A DNA stretch of 64,000 nt from Blastocystis sp. Blastoise (GCA_039096225.1 JBBPEB010000007.1:744001-808000), one strand, 5' to 3'; shown: positions 37,980-52,875, counted from the first letter of the stretch. Notes: generated by a model from the sequence alone, not told the origin. Numbers and translations are program-made.

Positions 37980-38921
37980 TTTATCAAACGTGAGTATTAA
38001 ATATCTTGATAATAGTGACAAGAAAAGCTTAAAAAATTATGGTTTAGGCATAGAACTCTAAAAGGGGATATAATTCAGAAAGTGACCCTTTCTCAGTTTT
38101 TTTATTTCTATAGCCATTCATTTTACTCTATAACTTTTCACTACTTTTCGTCATTTAACAATCATCTTTTCATTCTCGTACCTATTTCTAATGAACATTT
38201 TTTTCCATTTCTTTTTATTTATGGGAATTATTTTATTTTCTTTTATTCTCTTTTTCGTAAGTCTTATACACATAATCTTAATTTTATGTAATATCAAGTG
38301 ATGCTCAATGCTTTCTATATAGTACATAAACAAAAAATAACTCATTGATAACAATTTAGTAAGACAACTAGAATTTATTATGCTTTTTAATGCAATTATT
38401 CTTTTCCTTAATACTTACAGTGTCTTAACATAATCAAAGAAGATGAATTATAGAAGTTTATTCATATATAAATGAAGAACAATTATTTCTTGATGTTCTT
38501 TTAACTTATTAACTAAGAAATTATATCTAAAACAATCAGAACATGATCAAGAGATCATTTATATTCTTGCTTGTAATTTTTAATAATAATTATGGGTTTG
38601 GGTTGTTGGAATAAATTCTCTATTCCACTCTAATTTGCTTATTCTTACATACTGTTTATTATTCATAAACTAAACATCATAAGTATAAATCAATATAGGT
38701 AAACAATAAATATGTATATGAAGAAACAGGAAACACAAAAATAATAGAGAAACACAACACTGTTTCTTAAATACGACATAACGAAGAATCTAGATTATTC
38801 ATGAATGTTAACCATGAATTACTAATTATTTGTGGAAATAGGAAGATATGCTAGAAGATTGTTTGTATTTCTAAAATTTAAATAAAAACTATTCTATATT
38901 GCTATATACATTTTAAATATC
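37980..38921. other. Divergent intergenic region NAC-alpha / FHA gene
   Basis: About 940 bp. T-rich near 38080-38260, otherwise ordinary AT-rich DNA. Short open frames on both strands show no family resemblance and are not called. Confidence 0.4.
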
Positions 38922-41900
38922 ATGAAGAAAGCATCGAGTTTCGGGAATCTTATTATTACCAGAAGAAATGGTGAGGATGATGCTGTTTATCCCATTGTCG
39001 ATCATGTTTTCATTGGAAGGTATTTTATCACAGATATATACATAATATCATTTAAATAATAATTTCAAATACGTAGAAGTAAGAATTGCCAGCTGATTAT
39101 CAAAAAGAAGTCAGTTTCTAAAGTAAATACACTTCTCTTAATTAAAGACAACAAAGTATATTTATATTAATTTTATATGTTTAATGATTCTAGGTTTATT
39201 TAAAACCTTTAAGTGAAAAGTGTCCAACAAAACTGAATGGAACAGTAATGACTGATGAAATATTATTAAAGAATGATGATATTATTGAAATTGGTGGACG
39301 AATCTTTAAATTTAAAACAGGTATGCTATTTATAGTCTCTGAGAATATCTTCTATAGTTCCTGGATCTAAAAAACACCTTAAAACAGTATTTTAAATAAT
39401 TCTTAAAAAAATATAATTTATGAATATAATATTATAATTTTTTTTTATATAGAGCCGTCAATCTCTTCTTCCTGATACAACAGATGATCTAGATATAACT
39501 ACAATTGTCGATGAGAATGATATTCTTCCTGTATCACCTTCTTCAGATTTAGAAATAGATACTATTCAAGATTTGAATAATAAAGATATGAATATAAATA
39601 CTAGTATTCATTGCCCTTTTCAGTCACCTCAAAAAACGGTTCAACCAAATATTCGTCGTTTATCTTCATTAAATTCTTCACTTCCAAATTCGAAAAAAAT
39701 ATCTACTTCTATTTATGAGTTATTAAAAACACCAAATAAAGTATTTCCTTCTTCTCTTTCGTTCTTATCTCCAATAACTCCCTCTTCTTCTCTTCAATAT
39801 GCATTAATAAAAACAAAACAACAAAAGAAAAATAATTTTACACCTATACAACAAAATAAAATACTTCATGAAAACCAAGATAATCATGAGAATTCCATTG
39901 TTTCAGAACAAAACTCTTCACATGGTAAGAGAGCTATTATTATTAAGAAGAAAAACTCAAATCATTCTCTTTCTTCATCTTCTTTGGTCTCTCCTATTAA
40001 ATGTCACATTGTCAAGACAAAACATGTATATTATTATTATTTATATACTAGATTTTTTTATTTAATATTACTTTTTTTATATATGTATATATATAAATAT
40101 ATTTATAGCATATTCCTGGAACTCCTCTATCTGTTCACAAACTTCAAAATGGACATGTATATTTTATATATATATTATTATTATTTTATTATTATATCTG
40201 ATAAAATTTCTTCACAGTTTTCGACTCTTATTCTACATAAATGAAATAATAAATATTATATTTAGTTAAAATATAAAAAAAATATACTATATAATATAAT
40301 AATAATATATATGAATAGTTACCTGAAAATATCAATAATGCTATCTCTGGTTCAACTAAATCTTCATCAACTTCTCTTTCTCCTACTCTCTTATCTACAC
40401 TTTCTTCAATAAAGAATCCTTCTCTATGTATAACTAGAACACGTACAAGCCTTAAGGAAGGCTTACACCCTGATCTTAAACAACAATTATTAAACGTAGG
40501 TATAACTCCATCACCAAAACAAATACCAGAAGCATCTGATGATAATGAATTATTGAATGATAATATAGAATCTACAAGTCATATTGATATACACAATGTA
40601 TATATATTGAATATTTTAAATATATTAATATAATTTGTTATTTGTTCTCTAAAAAATAATTTATAGTAGTTCATTTTTTTTTAATATTTATTTCCTATAG
40701 TTTGGATACATATTAATTACATTCACATCTATATATAACTATTTCTATTTTAATTTTTTGATTTATTTATAGCCTCGTAGTTCGTTTCCTAAAGAAGGTC
40801 TACCTTTATATTTAAAAAAACCTATTGAAGATGGAATAACTATGAAACAACAAGAAGAGAAACAAGGCCAAGAAAAGAATCCAATTATTGTGAATATTCC
40901 TGATTTGAAATATTATTATATTGATGATACTCCTCTAGATACTTCTAAAGATATTATGAATAATAATAAAGACAAACAGGAAATAGAAATGAATGACAAT
41001 AATACTATTAATAAGAAATTATTTGATGATTCTAATTATGAATATATTGAAACAATAGAAGAAGAAGAAGAGAATGATGATGATAATAATAATATGAATG
41101 AATTGAATAAAGAGAATAATCAATGGACAAATCTTATTGAAGACAAACAACAATTTCAAGTCTATAATGGAGACATTGTATATATATAATTTAATTACCT
41201 ATATCTATTTTTTAAAGTTTTATTCATATTTATTTTTTTTTGTTTTATTATTTATTTTTGTTTATACATTATATATATATATATATACATAGAAAGAAGT
41301 TGATTCTCCTTCTCTTCAACGTGCATTGTTTCCAGAATGTGATCAAGAAACTAATTCAAATAGTATTATAGGTGATACACTAGAAAAAGATAATATGAAT
41401 AAAGATATATTAAATAATTCTATTCATAATACTAATAATGATGATATATTGAATGAAATAGATTCTGAAGAATCAAATGATACTAATAAGAATAATGGAA
41501 GACCTTCATTCTTTGATGAATATTATATGGATATAAAAGAAACACCTATTGTAGATGATGAAGTTATTTGTGTTCCTATGGAAATATCTGAACGACATTC
41601 TATTCTTGATATATCTACAAAAGACGAAAATGAACCAATTTATCTAAAATATCATGTATATAGATAGTATTTTGTGTATAAATTAGAATCTTAATGGCTA
41701 TTATTGTTCTTTTTAGTTATTATATTATTTTATTATTATTATGTATTTTTATTTTTATATTATTTTATTATTATTTTATATTTTATTATTTACTGTTATT
41801 CATGAATTTATTAAATTTTTTTACTGAATAATATTTATCTAGTATTTATATATATATAGACTACAGTTGATCTTTCAGATTCTGATACTATGGAAATATC

Positions 41901-42735
41901 TAAAAAAGATGCTTCAACAGATATTTCAAAAGATGTTTCAAAGGAATCACAAGAATCAAAAGAATCAAATGAATCAAATGAATCAAAAGAATCAAATGAA
42001 TCAAATGAATCAAATGAATCAAAAGAATCAAATGAATCAAATGAATCAAAAGAATCAAAAGAATTAAAAGAATTAAAAGAATTAAAAGAATCAAAAGAAT
42101 CAAAAGAATCAAAACAATTAAAAGATAGATCGCCTTCTTTAACTCCTTGTTGTTGTATATGTCATGATTCTTCATTTGTAAGATTAAATAAAATAATTAC
42201 TTGTTCTTGTTGTCATCATAATTATCATAAACAATGTGCTGGATTAAAACGATTACCGGATGCTAATTGGACATGTAAAGAATGTCAATTTATCAAGAAT
42301 AATAATCAAGAAAAAATATCTTCTTCAAACAATAAATCAGATGATTCTCATGATTATACGAAGATATGTGAATTATGTCATAATAATACATTTGATGATA
42401 AACATATAGGTGTTGTTTGTAGTTTATGTAATCATATTTATCATGAAACTTGTTTAGGTAATCGTATAGTAACTAGGCATTTTATATGTAATAATTGTAA
42501 GAAAACACCTCTATCTCAATCAAAAACACATGAATCTTCCTCTTCTTCTACTATTACTACATCTTTAATTCCTATGATTTCCTCAGAAACTATTACTATT
42601 GATAAAGCTTCTTTAATGAATCAAACAGTTGCTGATCTTCGAAAACAATTAAAACAATTACATGCTCCTATTTATGGAGTAAAAATAGATATTGTGGATC
42701 GATTATATAAATTATTAACAAAACAAAATGAATAA
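38922..42735 (+). CDS. FHA - PHD - PHD - SAP domain nuclear protein
   Basis: Probably a chromatin or DNA-damage protein; no orthologue is named. ATG 38922 gives MKKASSFGNLIITRRNG, followed by an FHA domain: VFIGRSKNCQLIIKKKSVSK, VYLKPLSEKCPTKLNGTVM and DDIIEIGGRIFKFKT. The GR, SK and NG positions for phospho-Thr recognition are present, and spacing is like the Ki-67 FHA. A long Ser/Thr/Asn-rich acidic region follows over several exons. Next is a repeat of SKE/SNE triplets (41935-42120), then two C4HC3-type zinc fingers: CCCICHDSSFVRLNKIITCS to NYHKQCAGLKRLPDANWTC (about 42145-42290) and CELCHNNTFDDKHIGVVCSL to YHETCLGNRIVTRHFICNNC (about 42366-42500). A C-terminal SAP-like helix pair ends it: TVADLRKQLKQLHAPIYGVK, IVDRLYKLLTKQNE then TAA. 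Introns follow GTATAT...AG. Confidence 0.85.
41935..42120 (+). repeat. Coding GAATCAAA-type repeat encoding Ser-Lys/Asn-Glu triplets
   Basis: A 9-bp unit, GAATCAAAT or GAATCAAAA, is repeated about 18-20 times in frame, giving (ES[N/K])n followed by ELK units. It is a charged, helix-prone linker just before the PHD fingers. Confidence 0.9.
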
Positions 42736-43886
42736 TCATTTAGTTTTATTTTTTATATATCTTCATAGTTTTTACATTTCTTTTATTATATAGTATATAA
42801 AATAATATTGCTATTGCTATTGCTATTTTATTTCTTTTTAGATATAGTGTATACAATACAAAATTTGTTTTGCTTTATTGAATATAGATGAATCATATAA
42901 ATAACAAATAATATTGATGCTTTTTATTAATAAAGGACTCTAGTAGTTCTTATGTGAATTGTGTATTTTTATAGTATCAAATATAGTACGATTTATTACC
43001 ATATTTTTATCTTAATAACAACATGAATAATAATAAAAAAATTATTTAAGAAAGAATACAAGTTCAATGAGAATTAATACTTGATATATATTTTATAATT
43101 ACAGATATATTGATCGAAGATAATCGATGAAATAAAATAGTTATAGTCTGTTAAATAATATATCAATGTTTCTTAATACTTATTCATTCTAGAAACTCTG
43201 TGAATAATTGACTCATTATTGACATTAAGATCCAATTTCGTTATATAATCTGAATAAAAATAAAAGAGAAACATGACTGTTCCTCTCTAAAAATTATATT
43301 ATAATATAATCAATATACTACACAAAAAGAAAGAAATTGTAAATTAAATTTAGATAAGCAGAATTACTCATCAATAATTAAAATTTTAATTTTCATAGTT
43401 TATTTTACACATATAAAATAACAAATTAAAGCTTATGAGGATGATATTTGAACATTTATGATTGAAATGATATTTAAAACGTAAAACCATGTTTCTAAAC
43501 ATCTAAATATTATGTGTATAGTCTCACAGACATTATAAAACAGAATTCTACATATCTAAATAAAGAAGATCTCAAAAAAGTTATAATTTCATGATCAAAT
43601 TACTTACTTAGAGTATTTTACTTGAATAGTACAGTATCTTCGTTCATGTTTTATCAATTCATATCATTTCTTTATTGGAATATATGTTTAAATATTTATT
43701 AAAAGAATAATCATGGGTATTTCAATATATTTCAAGAGCATTTAATTATTTCCTGGAATAATTTGATTCTGGGTACATCACAAGTAAAAGTGTACCTTTC
43801 TCGTTACTCTTTGTTAATATTGAAACCTTAGTAGTATTTATTATTTGTATATAGTCTATCAGAAGATTAGGAGATATTAGAAATTT
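42736..43886. other. Intergenic region FHA gene / UPF3
   Basis: About 1.15 kb of AT-rich DNA between co-oriented genes. No repeats longer than a few units, no RNA gene and no supported ORF. Confidence 0.4.
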
Positions 43887-46838
43887 ATGGCAACTGGAAA
43901 GAATCCAAATAAGAAAACACGAGGTAAGTTAAAGAAGCAGAAAGTTGTTGTTCGTTTACTTCCTGATGAGTTATCACAGGACGATTTCATTAAAATTCTC
44001 AAAGAACTTGGTTTAGAACAAAATAAGGATTACGAACTCCTTTATTATTGTTCAGGAACGCTTCTGTATATATACTAATTTATCTAGGATAATTATTTAT
44101 AGAGAATATATTTATTAATAGACTATTAGGATACATTATCTCTATTTTTATAAAACCATAGTCATTTAGCGACATCAAGAGGTTATTTATTATTCTCAGA
44201 TGAAGAGAGTATGAACGATGCCCTTCGTAAGATAAATAACTACGAATTCTCCCAACCAACAAGTATTCTTCTATATAGTTATTTTTAATTAAAACCATAG
44301 TTCAATTCTAAATATTATTTTTGTTTAGTATATAAACATTTCGCTCAACCCGCACCCTTTCAAAAATATATACCTCCAAAGAATGAGAATACTATTCCAA
44401 TCGAAGAAGATCCTGATTTTATAGAATTTTTAAATAAGAAAAAAGAAGTATATACTATATATAATTGACTTATTCTTTTATAATTAGTGTTTATTGTTTA
44501 TTATCTATATTATATATTTATGTTATGTTCTATATATTATAATTTTATTTTTATTTTATATTTTGTATTATAGAAGGTGGAAGAAGCGCCTTTGACTGTA
44601 ATAGAAGAACCATGCGATGTGACAAACCTTATTAAAAGCTATAGAGATTCTATTAAAGATGTATATATATAGTATTATTTAATTATTATTATATATATTG
44701 ATAATAAGAATCATTTTGTTAAATTTGCAAAAATAAATAATTTAGATTGTTTTAAATAATATATTTTATATTTGTCTATTGTATATAATAGTAAAAACAT
44801 TATATATATATACTATTTTATTATATAGTATTTAAAGAAAGGTTCAAAGAAGAAGCAGAAAGTACTAGTACGATTAGCAAAGCGTGCTGATAAAGTATCT
44901 CATATAACTGAAGAAGTACAAGAGAAAGAATTAGAGAAATTAAAGAAGAAACAAGAAGATAAAGAAAAGAGAATTGCTGCTAAAAATGAGAAGAAATTAA
45001 TAAAGAAACAACAACGAAAAGAAGCACAACAGGAGAAATCTAAAGAGAATAATAAAATTATTACGAAGAAGAATGATAAAGATAATACTATACATTCTAT
45101 TATAGATGTATCAAAAGATATTAGTAATGGTAATGATAATAGTAATGGTAATAATAATAGTAATGATGGTGATAAGATTAATGATAATAATAATAATAAT
45201 AATACTCCTAAGACTGTAATTAAACCTGTTCGTATTTTAACTAAAAATGGTATATACATACATTATTCTCACTATATACGTGTGAATCTATTTATAATTA
45301 TATTATTATTAATATTTTATAAATTTAAAAAAGTCTATATATATATAATATATTTATAGTATCTGCATCTGTTTCTCCTTCTGTTATTGCTTCTACAAAT
45401 AATATAAATATATCTAATGATATAAATATCAATAGAAATACTTCTAATGATATTAAGACACTCAATCAAGATACAATATCCAATAATAAAGATAATAATA
45501 AAGATAATAATAGTGACTCACAATCTACTGTTCCTTCTCAAAAGAATTTAAAACGTAAATATATATATAATATATATTTATTACTATGATCATAAATAAT
45601 ATATATATTTAAAATAATCATTTCTTATCTAGGTAATCAAAATCGAAAAGATTCGAAAAAGAATTCAGAGTTACGTGATAAGGATACTAGTTATTCTATA
45701 TCCGATTTAACAAAGAATAATTCAAAGAATAATAAAAATAATAAAGAAATAGTTAATTCTACGAATCAAAATTCATCACAGAAATTGAAAATATCTGAAA
45801 AATCTGAAAAATCTGTTGATAATACAAATAAACCTATAGATAATTATGAGAATAAATCAAAGAAATCACAGAGAAAACCAAAAGAAAAGAAAGATATGAA
45901 ATATAATAAGATAGAGGCTACTAAATCGAATCAGACCATTAAAAATGATTTAAATAAAGAAACAACAACAAATTCATCAATAACATTTAAATTATTAAAG
46001 AAAGGAACAGATTTTATTCCTTCTTCAATTTCTTCTTCTACTAAAGATATCACTAATGACAAAAATATAACTACAGAAATACCTTCCTCAAATACTATAT
46101 TATTATCCGAAACAACTAAAACTGCAAAACCTTTTATTCCTAAGAATAATGATATACATATATATGCTCCTCCTTTTACACCTAAGGATATACATAATAA
46201 TAATAATATTGATACTAATACTATTGATAATAATAATAATAATATTATTATTGATGATAATAATGATGTATCTATAGATTATTCTTATGAGAATTCTATT
46301 CAATCACCTTCTTATATTCCTCCTTTTATTCCTTCTTCTATTCCTTATACTCCACAACCTATACCCAATAATAATAACTATTCTCCTATGTATTACCCTT
46401 ATTCATCAGGACAATCAGATATGCTATCTAATGGATATTCTATACCTCTACCTACACAACCTATGAATGATTATTATAATAATCCATATAATCAAAATAT
46501 ACCTTATTATAATAATAATCCTTCTATATCAAATCCTTCATATTATATGAATCAAAGTATATATTATTTATTTTTTATTTATTATTCTATATATTTTTTT
46601 ATTAATTTATTATTCTATATTATTTATTAATTTATTATTATTCTATATTAATTTATTATTATTTTATATTAATTTATTATTATTTTCTTATTAATTTATT
46701 ATTATTTATTCTATATTAATTTATCATTATTTATTGTTATTCTTCTTTATTTTCATAATAATTTTACATTATTAATTCTATATTCTTGTATATATAGTGA
46801 ATTATCCAGATAATAGGATGAATTACCAAGGCAACTAA
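43887..46838 (+). CDS. UPF3: UPF3, nonsense-mediated mRNA decay factor
   Basis: Links the exon junction complex and UPF2 in nonsense-mediated decay. ATG 43887 gives MATGKNPNKKTRGKLKKQKV, then the Smg4/UPF3 RNP-like domain: VVVRLLPDELSQDDFIKILK, HLATSRGYLLFSDEESMNDA, KHFAQPAPFQKYIPPK, with the family-typical EDPDFIEFLNKKKE. A basic coiled region (ELEKLKKKQEDKEKRIAAKN) follows. The rest is a long, low-complexity Asn/Ser/Lys tail over several exons, ending with Pro/Tyr/Asn-rich sequence (SYIPPFIPSSIPYTPQPIPN) and YPDNRMNYQGN then TAA. The last exon is reached by an in-phase GT-AG intron (about 46558-46798). The domain is well conserved; the tail is longer than in most UPF3 proteins. Confidence 0.88.
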
Positions 46839-47547
46839 TTCTCTATATATATATTTATATTTTAAGGGACAAATTATTTTTCCTTTATAATTATTTTTTT
46901 AAATTATTATAATATTCTATAAAACTCGTTTATTTTTAGAATTTTTTTAGATTTAACAAATAATCATGTTCATATTAAACCACGAAACTGTCTAATTTAT
47001 TTTTTTTTACATTTATAAAGATTTTTATATATCTTATTGATAAAAATAATCGTATATCTAAAAGTAGTTCTTTGTGAATCAATATTTAAAAAGAATATGT
47101 TACTTTAAAAATATGAGGAATACACTAAATTTATATTCTTTTCATAAAAAAGAACTGAATTAAAGATGAAACAGAAATAAACAATACAAAAGGAAAACAC
47201 TGTTGTCTAAATGAATATTGATTAAGTTCATAAACGATCAGAGATGAACCATTATGATATAGATAACGTTGTAAATTATGATGAAGCAAAATAATATATA
47301 TTTGATTTGAATATCATCAAGTAAAACACAATTGAAATAAGATTTTATTTTTTAGTAGGAATGACATTATTACGTGAGGAATCGTTTTTCAAGTCACTAA
47401 TTTGTAAATTTTATGGGAATTTAATAAATTTGATAAACTATAAAAAGAAATATTTTGTTTAAACGTTAAAGCTCTTCAATTGATTAACAACAAATTTTTC
47501 ATTAAACCATAGATTACTTATTCTTGATCATATCAAAATAATTATCA
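46839..47547. other. Intergenic region UPF3 / LRR gene
   Basis: About 710 bp of non-repetitive AT-rich DNA; nothing recognised. Confidence 0.4.
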
Positions 47548-50450
47548 ATGGATCTTACATTTATTCGTGATCCAAAGAACTACAAAGAGCTTCTTGCTTA
47601 TATCCAGTCCAATATTGGCTTATTAAGGAAGGTAATGAGTCTTTCTATATTCTTCTTTTTCTTTATTCTTGGTTATTTATTATTATTTTTATATATAGGG
47701 AACGTTAACATTAGTATTGCCTTATGATGCTTTAGTTTACTTAACAGATTATTTGGATGAAGAGTGTAAAAATGATAATTCTGCAGATACAGTTATTGGT
47801 GTTTCCTCCTATGGTATTTCAGAATCTCTTTATCGAACACAACGTCGAAATGATGCATTAAAATTAGAATTATTATTAGATGAAGTGAAAAGTTTGTCGA
47901 TTATTAAAGGAAAAACTGATGTTATTAAAGAATCTTCTAATACTTCGTCCTTATTATCCTATTTTATGAGAATCTCTAGTTTAAAATTAGAAGGTGTTTC
48001 TTCTAAACGTCTTTTTCCTCTTCCAGAAATGCATGAAACATTAGAAATATTAAAAATAAATAATATTTCAATTCGTTCTTCTTTAGATATTTTAGCAAGT
48101 CCTAAAACACCAGGATTATTACCTTGGAAAGTATTAAGAGAATTATCAATAACAAATTGTCAATTAAGTATTATAGATAAAGGATTTTCATTATTACCTA
48201 AAATAGAAACTTTAAATTTATCAAATAATAATATATCTGATATTTCAATGCTTTCTTCTTGTACTACTTTAATTACTTTAGATTTATCCGATAATTTATT
48301 AGTTAATATTAACTTACCTCATTCATTAAATAATATAGAAATATTATTATTAAGACATAATGGTATTCAACGAATTATTTCTTTAAAATCATTTCATATG
48401 TTAAAAATATTAGATTTATCATTCAATATGATTAATTCATGGTCTGACTTTATATATATATCTAATTTCCCTTATTTAGAATTATTAAATTTACGTGGAA
48501 ATCCAATAGGTAAAATAGAATATAATTGGTTATTAACATATATATTTAAATATCATATTCAACAATTAGGATATATGAAGATAGATATAGTAACATTAAC
48601 AAATAAAGATATAAGATTAGTAGAGAATTCATTAAAGAAAAATAATACATTATATGAACATATTAATTCTATTATAGAACATCCAGAAACTAGTATATTT
48701 TTTATGATTATTATATGTTTTATTATATATATTTGTTTTGGTTTACTATATGTTAAATATTCTTTATATATATTTATAACGTTTATTTTTAGCATAATAT
48801 TTTATTTAAGATATGTTTTTTTAAATAATATTCATTTATTTAATAGTATTATTATGCTATAGATATTACGTAATGTTATTTCTAATATATTCATATATTT
48901 AATATTATTATTATTATTATATATATAGATGATTTATCTCTGGAAGATTTGAGTGTAATTCCTATTATTACTCCTGCTACTACTTCGATTCCTAATAATA
49001 TTACAAATACGACTAGTAATCAATCGAATCTCTATATATCTTCAGGATTATCTTCTTCTGTTTCTTCTTCTTATTCTAATGTAAACACAATGTCCAAAAC
49101 AATGGCAGATAACAATTCTATACATTCAACTATAGATAAGAATACTAATCAATCGAATTATACAAATAATTTCTATAAAACAACAAAACCAATCAGTGAT
49201 GATAATGAAGAATATTTTATTCCTGGTTCTATTTCTATTCGAACAAAGAATAATAGAAATTCAATGAAGTCATCATTATCTTATTCATCAAAGAATGATG
49301 AAAGAAATAAAAATATTCAAAATACTATTATATCTTCACAGATACCGGCAAATTCTGAGAAAGATATTGAAGGAATTCAAAATGATAATGAAGTAAATAA
49401 TGATAAGAAAGAATCTATAAATAATCCAATGGCCACTAATGAAATAAATGATCAACAAATAAATAAAAACTCAAAAACACTATATGCTTCTGGTATATTT
49501 AGTTAATAATTATTATCTAAAGTTTTATTTTACTTATATATATATATATAGTTGGTATTCATTCTTATACTCCAGATCCTCTATATCAATCTACATCCTC
49601 TAATTATTCTTCGACTACTTCTGCTTCTTCTTCTATACCTGTAGATATACATAATAAAGATAATAATATTGTTCTATCTTTACCTCCATTATTATCTCCT
49701 CAAATGCCTTCATATTCAAATGAATCGTCATATAGGAATACTATTAATAATCAAGACATAAAGGATATATCTATTCCTATTAATAATGAAATAATTAATA
49801 CTCCTAATAATAATGTTAATACTCTTAATAATATTAATACTTCTAATAATAATATTAATACTTTTAATAATAATGTTAATACTCCTAATAATAATGTAAA
49901 TGCTAATAATAATAATGTTAATACTCTTAATAATATTAGTACTCCTATAACGGCAACTACAACTTCATCAACAACAGCAACACCCTTATATACTCCTCTT
50001 TCTGTTGATATACAAAATAATAATATAAATATATCTTCTTTATCTACAAATAATAAAGATATTAATAATATAAATAACAATGAAAATGATACTATTGTAG
50101 ATACTGTATCACAAGAAAATAATATGAATATAAATAATAACTCAAATATAGATATGAATGAATTGCAAAAACAATTAAATTCATCTATAAATACATTTTC
50201 TGTAAATCGAATACTTCCTTTAGAACAATCTTATGTTGAAGAAGAAGTCCAAAATAAGAATTTACTCAATAATTCACTTTTACAATCATCATTTTCAATA
50301 AATGATAATAATAATAATAGAAATACTAATAATACTCATGATATTCTATATAGTGATGAAAATATTCCTTTATCACCAATAGAAAGACCCTCCTTAGATT
50401 CAAATATTATTCCTACTGTTAAAATATCATCATTACATACAAATGAATTT

Positions 50451-50514
<64 letters not shown>

Positions 50515-52875
50515 TGTTAACATTTGACGATACACTTTCTGAAGAAGAGAATGAAATGTTAACATCGTGTTCTATAGAACATTCGACAAATATAAGTTCA
50601 TTAGATACATCTATTCATATTCCAAAACAATGTATATATATATTATATAATATTTTATTTTATCCTTTATAAATTATATATATATTCTATTTTATATTCT
50701 ACCTTAAAATTCATAATAAATGTCTATAAATGTTCTTATTTCTATATATATAAATGAATCTTTTTTTATTCATGATATCAACATATATATATAATATTAT
50801 GTATTTTCTATAGTACAAGTTGCTTCTGATGATGATCTCACTATTACTGAAGATGATTATAAAGTATTGTTCTTTATCGAATTCTTCGTACAAAAACGAG
50901 AAGGTTCCAAATCATTCCCACGATTATTTGTTATATATGCAAATGAATTTCGTGAATATGATGGTATTACTGGCTATTTAATTACTACATATAATCTTGA
51001 TTATTTGAAGAGTGTTCACGTTATAACAGAATTAACTTCTTTATTAGAAATCACTATTGATCAATCTATTCTTGTTCTAGAAGTATATTTATATATATTA
51101 TTATTATTATATTTATTATATTTATTATTATTATTATTATATTTATTATATTTATTATTATTATTATTATTATTATTAATATTTATTATTATTAATCAAA
51201 TTATAATAATTATTAAAATATTTTTTTATCACTTTATTCAACATTATTATAATATATATCTATATAATATATATTTATAATAAAATAACGACAGTAACAA
51301 GTAAAAATAATATTATCAATTATGATACTAAATCATTATCTATCTATATATATATAGATGAATTACAATCAGATGTCAGATTTTTTATTATTACTTCGTG
51401 CTCGTTTAGAGATAAATAATCAATCGAATATTAATTTAACATGTATAGCATGCTTACAAACATCTATATATAATAATAGAACAGGATATATATGTAGATG
51501 TGGATGTCCTACATTACAAATACCGCCAAAGAAAAAGGAGGCATCATCGGATTTATTAAGATTAGGAGATATTGTAGATGGAGCTCTATATAGACCTAAA
51601 ATTAAAGCAGATTATTTTCATTTACCTTTATCTTCAAATGATATTTTAGAAGAAGATAAAAAATTACCTTTAGAAATAAATATAAATCAATATATAGAAC
51701 GTTTTGTTCTTCCTGATTTAAAATATTTACCTATATCAAAGACAGTATCATTATCTTATTTATCTTCATTTATATGTATATCTCCTTCTGTTACTACTCG
51801 TGAATATTGTATTTATTTAGTTATTAGTGATACATCTATATTAATGTTTCATCGACATGAAAATAATAAGAATTTAACATTTAATGATTGTCCTTATTTA
51901 CCTTTATTAGGTTGTATTGATTTTCTAAATATACGTAAAATCACTGTTGGCTTTTATTATCAATATTTTATTATTGAAGATAAAACTGGTAATTTATTTT
52001 ATTGTATTTTACGTGATTATAAAAATACTTATGATTTTATTCATATATTATTAAATTTAATGTCTTCAAAAAGTAAAGAAGAAAGAACAAAAGAATGGTG
52101 GATCATTGATAATGATGATGAATATTGCTTAGAAAGAATTCATGTATGTTGATTTATTATATTATTATTTATTTTTTTTTAAATTTTTTAATTTTTTAAA
52201 AAAAATTATTTAAAATTTATTTAAAATGTATTTCATATTTACTGCTTATAAGATATTGTATTATATATATTTTAAACTTTTTAAATATTTTTTGAGTATA
52301 CATTCTTTTAATAAAATAAATATTATTCATATATATTATATAATAAATCTTTTAGATTTTATTATATATTAACTATTTTATATATTATATCTATATAGTC
52401 TAATATTAAGTCTATTGAACTTGATTCTGGTATATATTATTATATGTGCTTTATTAATAAACCTATATATACAACGGATCCTTCAAATCCTTCAATTTCA
52501 ATAATTTCAAAAGTATTCTATATACCTGTTTCAGTTATTATTACAGAACATATGATATATATATGTAAAGAAGAGTTTACACAAAAAGAAAAACGATTCA
52601 CTTTATTACTTTCTATTAATGATAAGTATATATTTATATAATTATTTAAAGTAGTTATTAAAATATAGTTAATAAAAAATAAATTATTATACTTAATATA
52701 TTTAATATATAGATCAATTAAAAATGTTACTTTGTTAACTATATATACTGCAGTTCAACTAACATTTGATACAAATCAACTTTATTATAATGAAAATCCT
52801 GTTAATTTTAAATGTATGACTTCTGAACAATCTAAAAAAATATATAATTCATTACAAAAATATGTTTCAGAATAA
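47548..52875 (+). CDS. LRR protein with PH-like and zinc-ribbon region (STK11IP/nischarin-like layout)
   Basis: Probably a membrane-associated scaffold. ATG 47548 gives MDLTFIRDPKNYKELLAYIQ, GLLRKGTLTLVLPYDALVYL, then SDS22-type leucine-rich repeats at about 48080-48510: ETLNLSNNNISDISMLSSC, TLITLDLSDNLLVNINL, NIEILLLRHNGIQRIISL, LKILDLSFNMINSWSDF and LELLNLRGNPIGKIEYNWLL, with an LRR cap. Long Asn/Ser/Thr-rich exons follow (48932-50633), including a poly-Asn run (50454-50513). A PH-like unit (SFPRLFVIYANEFREYDGIT to MSDFLLLLRARLE) crosses the intron at 51081-51358. A Cys cluster reads CIACLQTS and CRCGCP. Another beta-rich domain is at 51570-52870, ending NSLQKYVSE then TAA. LRR placement and C-terminal folds suit the STK11IP family, but I cannot confirm orthology. 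Confidence 0.75.

Noticed and set aside
38082-38354. Short frames on both strands between NAC-alpha and the FHA gene
   Set aside because: T-rich composition, overlapping on opposite strands, no motif.
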